A stretch of 64,000 bases of DNA from Tretioscincus oriximinensis (taxonomy: Eukaryota > Chordata > Lepidosauria > Squamata > Gymnophthalmidae). The notes beneath the pieces are model-generated. The model was given only the letters and a program-made list of their open reading frames with translations, was not told where the DNA came from and ran no database searches. Shown in pieces: positions 59,057-64,000 of the stretch. Numbering within the stretch: the stretch's first letter is position 1; each line of letters begins with the position of its first letter. The stretch covers positions 1,700,025-1,764,024 of the forward strand of contig JAJVDF010000211.1 of NCBI GenBank assembly GCA_022410635.1. Reading direction: 5' to 3'. The position numbers and the translations under genes are program-made.

Positions 59057-62000
59057 GTATGTGCTCTGTATGTGTGCAACATTATTTTGAGGATAATTTC
59101 TACAAGAACTGGTAACTCCAGTCTGTCTAACTGCTATCTTATTGTTTAGTCATTGAGTTTGTGTTCATCTTTTCATGCCATGACTGTAATTACTCGTATG
59201 TGCTGTATCATGCAAGCAGATGAGAGCTGTGAAGTAGAAGAAGAAGAAGAACTTGGTTCTTATACCCCGCTTTTCTCACCTTTCAAAGGGACTCAAAGCG
59301 GCTTACAAGGATGTATTTTACCCGAAGGCTCACATTCTATCTTCCCCACCAGGTTATGGTGGTTCCCATGTATCTACTTGCAGTCAGTTGCAATTTCTTG
59401 CAATTCATGCTTTCGAATAGCTGGGTTGGCTAGAGCTACAGGCTAGTGGAAGGTGCTCACCCCTCCCCATGTCCCACACAGGGCTTTGAAACCCCATCTC
59501 CCAGACGATAGACGAATTCCTAAGCGACTGAGCTATCCGTGCCTGCCCTTGATGGAGCTCAAGGTCCCATGCAGAAAGGTCTCATAGAAGTNCAATTTTT
59601 AGCCTTTCATGTAAACTAGAAGTGCAATGAGAACAATGAGAATCACCTTTAAACCCATTCTGACTTCTTAAGAGAAACAGTGGTGCAAAAGTTTAGAGCA
59701 AGAGTCTTTCAGCTGAGAGGCCAGAGTTTGAGTCCTCGTGTATCTGCTATGGAGAGGAGTGAGCACCCTCTACTGGCCTTATCTTCAGCCAACATGGCTA
59801 TTTGAAAGCAAGTTGATAAATAGGTACCACCACAAAGTGGTGGGGGAAGACAGAGGTAAGCCTTTGGGCAAAAAAATAGTTTGTAAGCCATTCTGAGCCC
59901 CACCAACTAACTAGGATGGGGTAGAAAAACTTTCTTCTTCTTCTTTTTGTTTTTCTTTTGCTGCTTCTTCTGCTTCTGCTTCTTCTCCTCCTCTTCCTCC
60001 TCACTTTACACTTTATATTTATCCTTCTTGATCCTCCCATCTTTAGTCCCTTTGGTNATTCTGAGAGTGAGCTCATAAACAATCTGTGGCTCTTGAACTA
60101 TATGTCCAAGGATTGTATTATTGAAAATAGACACAAATCAATGCAAACATGTGCTGAAAAGGATTTACTTTATGACACGTATATTGTGCACTGAGGACTT
60201 TTTCTCTCTTTTTAGAAGACAGCCGCAGCCCTTTAGTTATACTTCATCAACGAGAGGGCAGTGGGATAAGGCTTATTTGTAAAACAGAGGTGACAGGTTN
60301 TCCTGAACTCCTGCAGCTACTGTGGATGGGCAGTAAAGGAGAGAAGCTTCCTGCTACTCCTATCACTTTGGACAGCACCAGCATTGAAAATTCTGTTCTT
60401 CTGGAAAAAGGATCTGGGAATGTTTCTTGCAGAATCATCAATATCACTTCAAACACATTGGTAGCATCAACTTCCCTGAACATTGCAGGTAAATGAGAAA
60501 TGGTCTTGTACAGACAATGAAATAGTTCAGTTCTCAGCATTTCTAATCAGCTAGGTAAGAAAAGGAAATACTAAATGGGGGCTGGATATTGACCACTATC
60601 AGCAAGAGAAAGAATCCACCACAATTCAAAATAACTCCTAAATCTAATTCTCAGGGGGCGCATCAGCACCCAGGCACAACTAGTTGCGGGTAGTGCGTTT
60701 GATGTAATGATTATGGTGTTGACCTCTGACCTGGTAGTCTCCCAGTTCGATTCCACCCTCCTCCATAATTCCAGCTGGGTGATCTTGGGCCAGTCACAGT
60801 TCTTTAGGACTCTTTCAGCCCNGTCACAAGGCATCTGTTGTGAAGAAAGCCACAAAAGCTATGTGTGCCACCCTTTGGTTGGCAAGCCTGAAACCTTTGG
60901 CTATACGGTGGGGTATAATAATAATAAATAAATACCACAAATTTGAAATTCCCAGAAGGTACAACAGCACTGCCATGCTGGGCCCGAGCATACCATTTCA
61001 CCACTCCCTGAGCATTCTATCATAGCAGCTAAAATAGCGCATTAGCAAGAGGGCAGTGTAACAAGTGGTGAAGACTGTGTCAAAAGGCAACATAGAGTGA
61101 GGGGGGGGTCTATGCTGATGCAGCAGGGATCAGCAAAGCTTTGAAGACAGCTACAAGCAAACTGATATCTCTGAATATCCTAGCAATGCTTTATTTGGAA
61201 CGCTGTTGGGATTTATTTATTTATTTATTTACATTTCTATACTGTCCTATACCCGGAGATCTGAGGGTGGTTAACAATAAAAATGAAGTTAGCATATTTA
61301 AAAAAACACAGCATGTCTAAAAGTAGGGAAGGACAGCAGTTTTCTCAACCAAAGACCAGGCCAAATCTATGCAAATCTTTCCTATGAGTGAATCTATATT
61401 ACTCAGGCTTGTTATCATGAAGTCACTTTCTAACAGACTGCTCTTTTGAACACTGACTAGGGTGACCCTTCATAGAATTAGCATGCTTCTGATGAATTCT
61501 GGCTCCACTTACAACTGTTAATAGAACAGCTAGAATTCCTGGAGCCACGGCTGCATGAAGCCATTTTACAAGATTATTTGGATGTGAGAGAATCACAGTT
61601 CTCCATGCTTCTTTTGCAATTTGAATAGATTTGCCAATGTGACATGGACTTTAAATTCAGTCTACTGGCACACAACGTGAAACACCTTCTTTGTGGTTGA
61701 CAGGAACNTTTGGTGCAAGAAAATGTATTGACATTATATACCCCTTACTATTGTCTGTTTTATCATTATGCTCTTTTATTGGAAAATTATTGTGAGTTCC
61801 TCATAAAATGCATCTAACAATGTAAGACAGTTTCGAATCACATGCCATTTCTTTGTCTAGTGAAGAACAGCAAGCACAGGAAATGAAGAGTTTAAAGGAG
61901 GGAAATACTGGTGGCAAGCATATTTATTTACTTATTTGCACTTTTATCCGGCCAAATAGCCGAAGGTCCTAGGTTGGCTAACAATAAAAACATGAGAAAT

Positions 62001-64000
62001 ATGCATCACGTTTGATGTTTGAGAAAGATGAGGCCAAGCTCCAAATGAAAAGTTTTTCTTGTTGGAACTTTTCGGCAACAGAATTTTTTCTAAATGGTAA
62101 ATTAAAAATATGATTCCCATCTGAGATCTTTCACATTTTTCTGATCCAAGAGCTGTCTTTAGTCAAAGAGAAATGGCAAAGTCTCCATTTCTTTTTTGAT
62201 ATCCCCCAATTTCTCCTATTCTTTTTCTTCATCCATTCCTTGCTCCAAAATTCAGTGTTTAGTTAAACTACTATGAACACAAAGAAGACAAAATGATTAT
62301 TACACTGATTTGTTTACAGACACATTTTTCCCGGCCATCTCTCGCCTCATGGTTGGATTCTTCATACTTGTGATTCTGACCATTGCTCTCGTAACTGCCA
62401 CTGTTTTAAAACTACAGAGTAAGTATTGACACTGTTATTATTTTAGATCATTTGCATCTCATGCTGATATATTTTATTGTTATATGCTTATTTTGAAAAT
62501 AGATTTGCATTTTTAAAAATATTGTATATGTATAAGAACCAATAGCTCTCTGAATAGCACAGTCTAATTACTCCAAACCATTTGATCTGCTGTTTGAGGG
62601 TAATGAGAATGTAAGTCAAGTAAGATTCCGAAGTCCCTACCTCTCAGTCATAATTGCCTATGGGTCCGTTGTTGGCAGGATCAACACAGTGCCAGGTTGG
62701 TGCTCAAAAATGAAGTTTAATTGGAATTCAACTTAACAGTGAACAATTTGATTTGAACCAAGTCACAATTCACAATTATTAGGTTAATAGGGGTGGGGGT
62801 GAACCTTTGTACTGTATGTATATTAATAAACCATTTAGCTGTGATCTGCCTTCTAAATGAGGTGACTGAACAAAGTCACTATTCACCACCTCGTAGGCTC
62901 ATGATTGGCCAATCGCCACAGTGGGGACTGTTAACTAACCGCCTGCCAGCTGCCACAGGCGGTTTCTGCTGAACAAATTNTAAACCCATCCTCCTGTAAG
63001 CCACGACATGCCCACACTGCACGCCCACAGCTCCCACACACCATGGAACATTATGAACAGCAATACTCGCATGCTGCCCAACCTGAGCAATTGTGGTGTT
63101 TTCTGACTAATATTTTACTAATCTGTCTTCTCCACAACAGGCAGACAGTAATTGTAACATTGGGAAATTGGAATGCATGCTTCATTCAGAAGCACTTTCA
63201 CAGATCAGGAATGACTGTGGACTGCTTAAAGGCAATCCATGCGAGATAAATTGTAGGAATGAATTAGGAATGATTGAGGAACAGTAAAGGAATTTTCACT
63301 TTGGATGTTAATTTCTGTTAATCACTTGGACTATTCTCAGGCAAGTATGACTCAGGCAGTGAAAGGGATTGCTCATAGCTAAAATATAATTTTTAAATAT
63401 TTTTTAAAAGGAGATTGCAAAATCCTTTCTGCCACTGAATACTTCACAGATGTATGATAATTTTTCCTTAATGTAAATTATATTCTTGTTTGTTATTTGA
63501 AGTTCACCAGGTGAAGATGACTATAGACTTGTCTCCCAAACACAAATATATGCAAATACGTTGGTTATTTTTTTTTTAAATCCTCTTTATTTTGTTTCAG
63601 AAGATCGTTGGAAGATTGCACTTTCAGGTCAGTCATGTTATATCAAACAATGAAGTATTTTATGATAGGAAAGCAAACAAGCAAGATAACAAGGAACAGA
63701 AACAGGGCAAAGTATGTTGGGTGGAACTGTAAGCCCCAGGTGCATTAGGAAACCTCAGGGAAATTTGCAAGATTCTTGCTTTTGTTAAAACAGTTCCAAC
63801 AGTCTCATGCTACCTTGGTCTTTCTATTTCAATTTAAGTGTCCTGACCACGATTTTAAGCAATGTAATTTTATAATGAGCCTGCTTACTGTGGCTAAGTT
63901 TGTGACTGCTCAGTGTTATAAGCTGGCAAAATCCTTATCAAAGAGGACATGGGTAGATAGAATTTGATAGCTGGTTCTGAGAGAATTCATTCAATCTCAG
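58957..64000 (+). CDS. Second butyrophilin-like gene: signal, one IgC domain, helix, first stalk exon (continues past window)
   Basis: Exons 58957-59056, 60216-60488, 62320-62418 and 63601-63627 join in phase 1 without a stop. The product has a signal peptide, one C-type Ig domain, one transmembrane helix and the start of a stalk. No V-type Ig exon is seen in the 1.16 kb intron 1, which holds two SINEs. Its introns match the first gene (for example GCAAACAAGCAAGATAACAA after the first stalk exon in both), so the two are tandem duplicates. A B30.2 exon would be expected beyond the window. Role: cell-surface immune-type receptor or ligand, by family. Confidence 0.72.
59228..59553 (-). mobile_element. 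tRNA-derived SINE, reverse copy
   Basis: The reverse strand starts GGCACGGATAGCTCAGTCGC with the A-box, has a GGGTTTCAAAGCC-type B-box, and ends with a GAA-tail junction at 59237-59252. Matches 20597-20938. Confidence 0.75.
59648..59995 (+). mobile_element. tRNA-related SINE with TTCTTC/CTTCTG tail
   Basis: GCAAGAGTCTTTCAGCTGAG and GAGTTTGAGTCCTCG (B-box-like), then GTAAGCCTTTGGGC and the microsatellite tail. Confidence 0.65.
60216..60488 (+). CDS. C-type Ig domain exon of the second butyrophilin-like gene
   Basis: The 273-base exon follows CTCTCTTTTTAG and ends GCAG|GTAAAT, phase 1-1. It reads LVILHQREGSGIRLICKTEV, LLWMGSKGEKLPATPITL and GSGNVSCRIINITSN: the IgC cysteine pair (LIC and VSC), the tryptophan (LLW) and SKGEKLP, as in the second Ig domain of butyrophilins. 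Two N-glycosylation sites (NVS, NIT). One unresolved base at 60300. Confidence 0.82.
60680..60935 (+). mobile_element. Sauria-type tRNA-derived SINE
   Basis: AGTCTCCCAGTTCGATTCCA (B-box) and CAGCTGGGTGATCTTGGGCC followed by TACGGTGGGGTATAATAATA and an AAATAAATA tail are the classic order of this SINE. Confidence 0.75.
61207..61310 (-). mobile_element. L2 LINE 3'-end remnant, reverse
   Basis: TTTATTTATTTATTTACATT then ATACTGTCCTATACCCGGAG. The reverse end of L2. A similar one lies at 61920-62010. Confidence 0.65.
61311..62319. other. Intron with another L2 end; no gene
   Basis: 61480-61740 is similar to 38030-38600 in the first gene (intronic homology). 61920-62010 is a reverse L2 end. 62030-62300 matches 38900-39220 in order. 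Confidence 0.5.
62320..62418 (+). CDS. Transmembrane exon of the second butyrophilin-like gene
   Basis: Acceptor TTTGTTTACAG, donor CTACAGA|GTAAGT. Reads DTFFPAISRLMV, then GFFILVILTIALVTATVL and KLQ. 99 bases, phase 1-1. Confidence 0.78.
62419..63600. other. Intron, no recognised gene
   Basis: 63170-63310 resembles 41490-41600 in the first gene's matching intron. The 68-codon frame at 63043-63249 has no motif. Confidence 0.45.
63601..63627 (+). CDS. First stalk exon of the second butyrophilin-like gene
   Basis: 27 bases after TTTTGTTTCAG, donor TTTCAG|GTCAGT. Reads KDRWKIALS in phase 1-1, the counterpart of 42667-42690. Confidence 0.65.
63628..64000. other. Intron, homologous to intron after 42690; window ends
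   Basis: The intron start keeps GGAAAGCAAACAAGCAAGAT as in the first gene at 42733. No exon before the window end. Confidence 0.5.

Noticed and set aside
1..64000. tRNA, rRNA, CRISPR or bacterial-type operons
   Set aside because: tRNA-like boxes all belong to SINEs with bodies and tails; there is no rRNA, no regular spacer array and no prokaryotic gene layout.

Overview
The window looks like genomic DNA of a squamate reptile (lizard or snake; species not identifiable here). It has split vertebrate genes with GT/AG introns, type-2 vomeronasal receptor (V2R) exons, butyrophilin-type B30.2 exons, CR1, L2 and L1 LINE remnants, tRNA-derived SINEs ending in TTC/GAA tails, and many short fold-back DNA elements. 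Single unresolved bases (n) are scattered through it, and one assembly gap sits inside a GAA repeat at 29893-30217.

Region 1 (about 1-14.5 kb, + strand). After a nested block of transposons (a 5'-less CR1 scrap at 340-718 and a long CR1 at about 1310-3945) comes the 3' part of an immunoglobulin-superfamily receptor. One Ig-like domain, a 21-base linker exon, a transmembrane exon and four short cytoplasmic exons (4565-14522) join in one frame. They create two tyrosine inhibitory motifs, an ITIM (IHYAHI) built across a splice junction and an ITSM (TVYAAI). The 5' exons lie outside the window or were not recognised.

Region 2 (14.8-35.5 kb, - strand). An apparently intact six-exon V2R (24668 down to 14810) reads through all six exons as 884 residues. 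Upstream of it lie a stray V2R exon-3 scrap (27.7-27.8 kb), a frameshifted V2R pseudogene with exons 6, 4 and 1 visible (28.0-32.9 kb), and a V2R exon-1 scrap split by a transposon (35.1-35.5 kb). This is a small, decaying V2R tandem array.

Region 3 (37.0-64 kb, + strand). Two paralogous butyrophilin-like genes lie in tandem. The first (37011-54353) has a signal peptide, a transmembrane segment, a run of short phase-1 exons encoding coiled-coil heptads and a complete B30.2 (PRY-SPRY) exon, but no Ig domain was found. It reads as 290 residues with no stop. The second (58957 to past the window end) keeps a signal peptide, one C-type Ig domain, a transmembrane exon and the first stalk exon. The two share similar 5' flanks and introns but differ in start codon and Ig content. 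Two further stalk exons of the first gene are dead because their splice donors are lost.

The genes do not form an operon; they are separate eukaryotic loci. The common theme is cell-surface recognition: an inhibitory Ig receptor, pheromone receptors and butyrophilin-like proteins, all reshaped by tandem duplication and transposon insertion. All gene models here come from reading splice sites and frames by eye; no alignment or database search was run.
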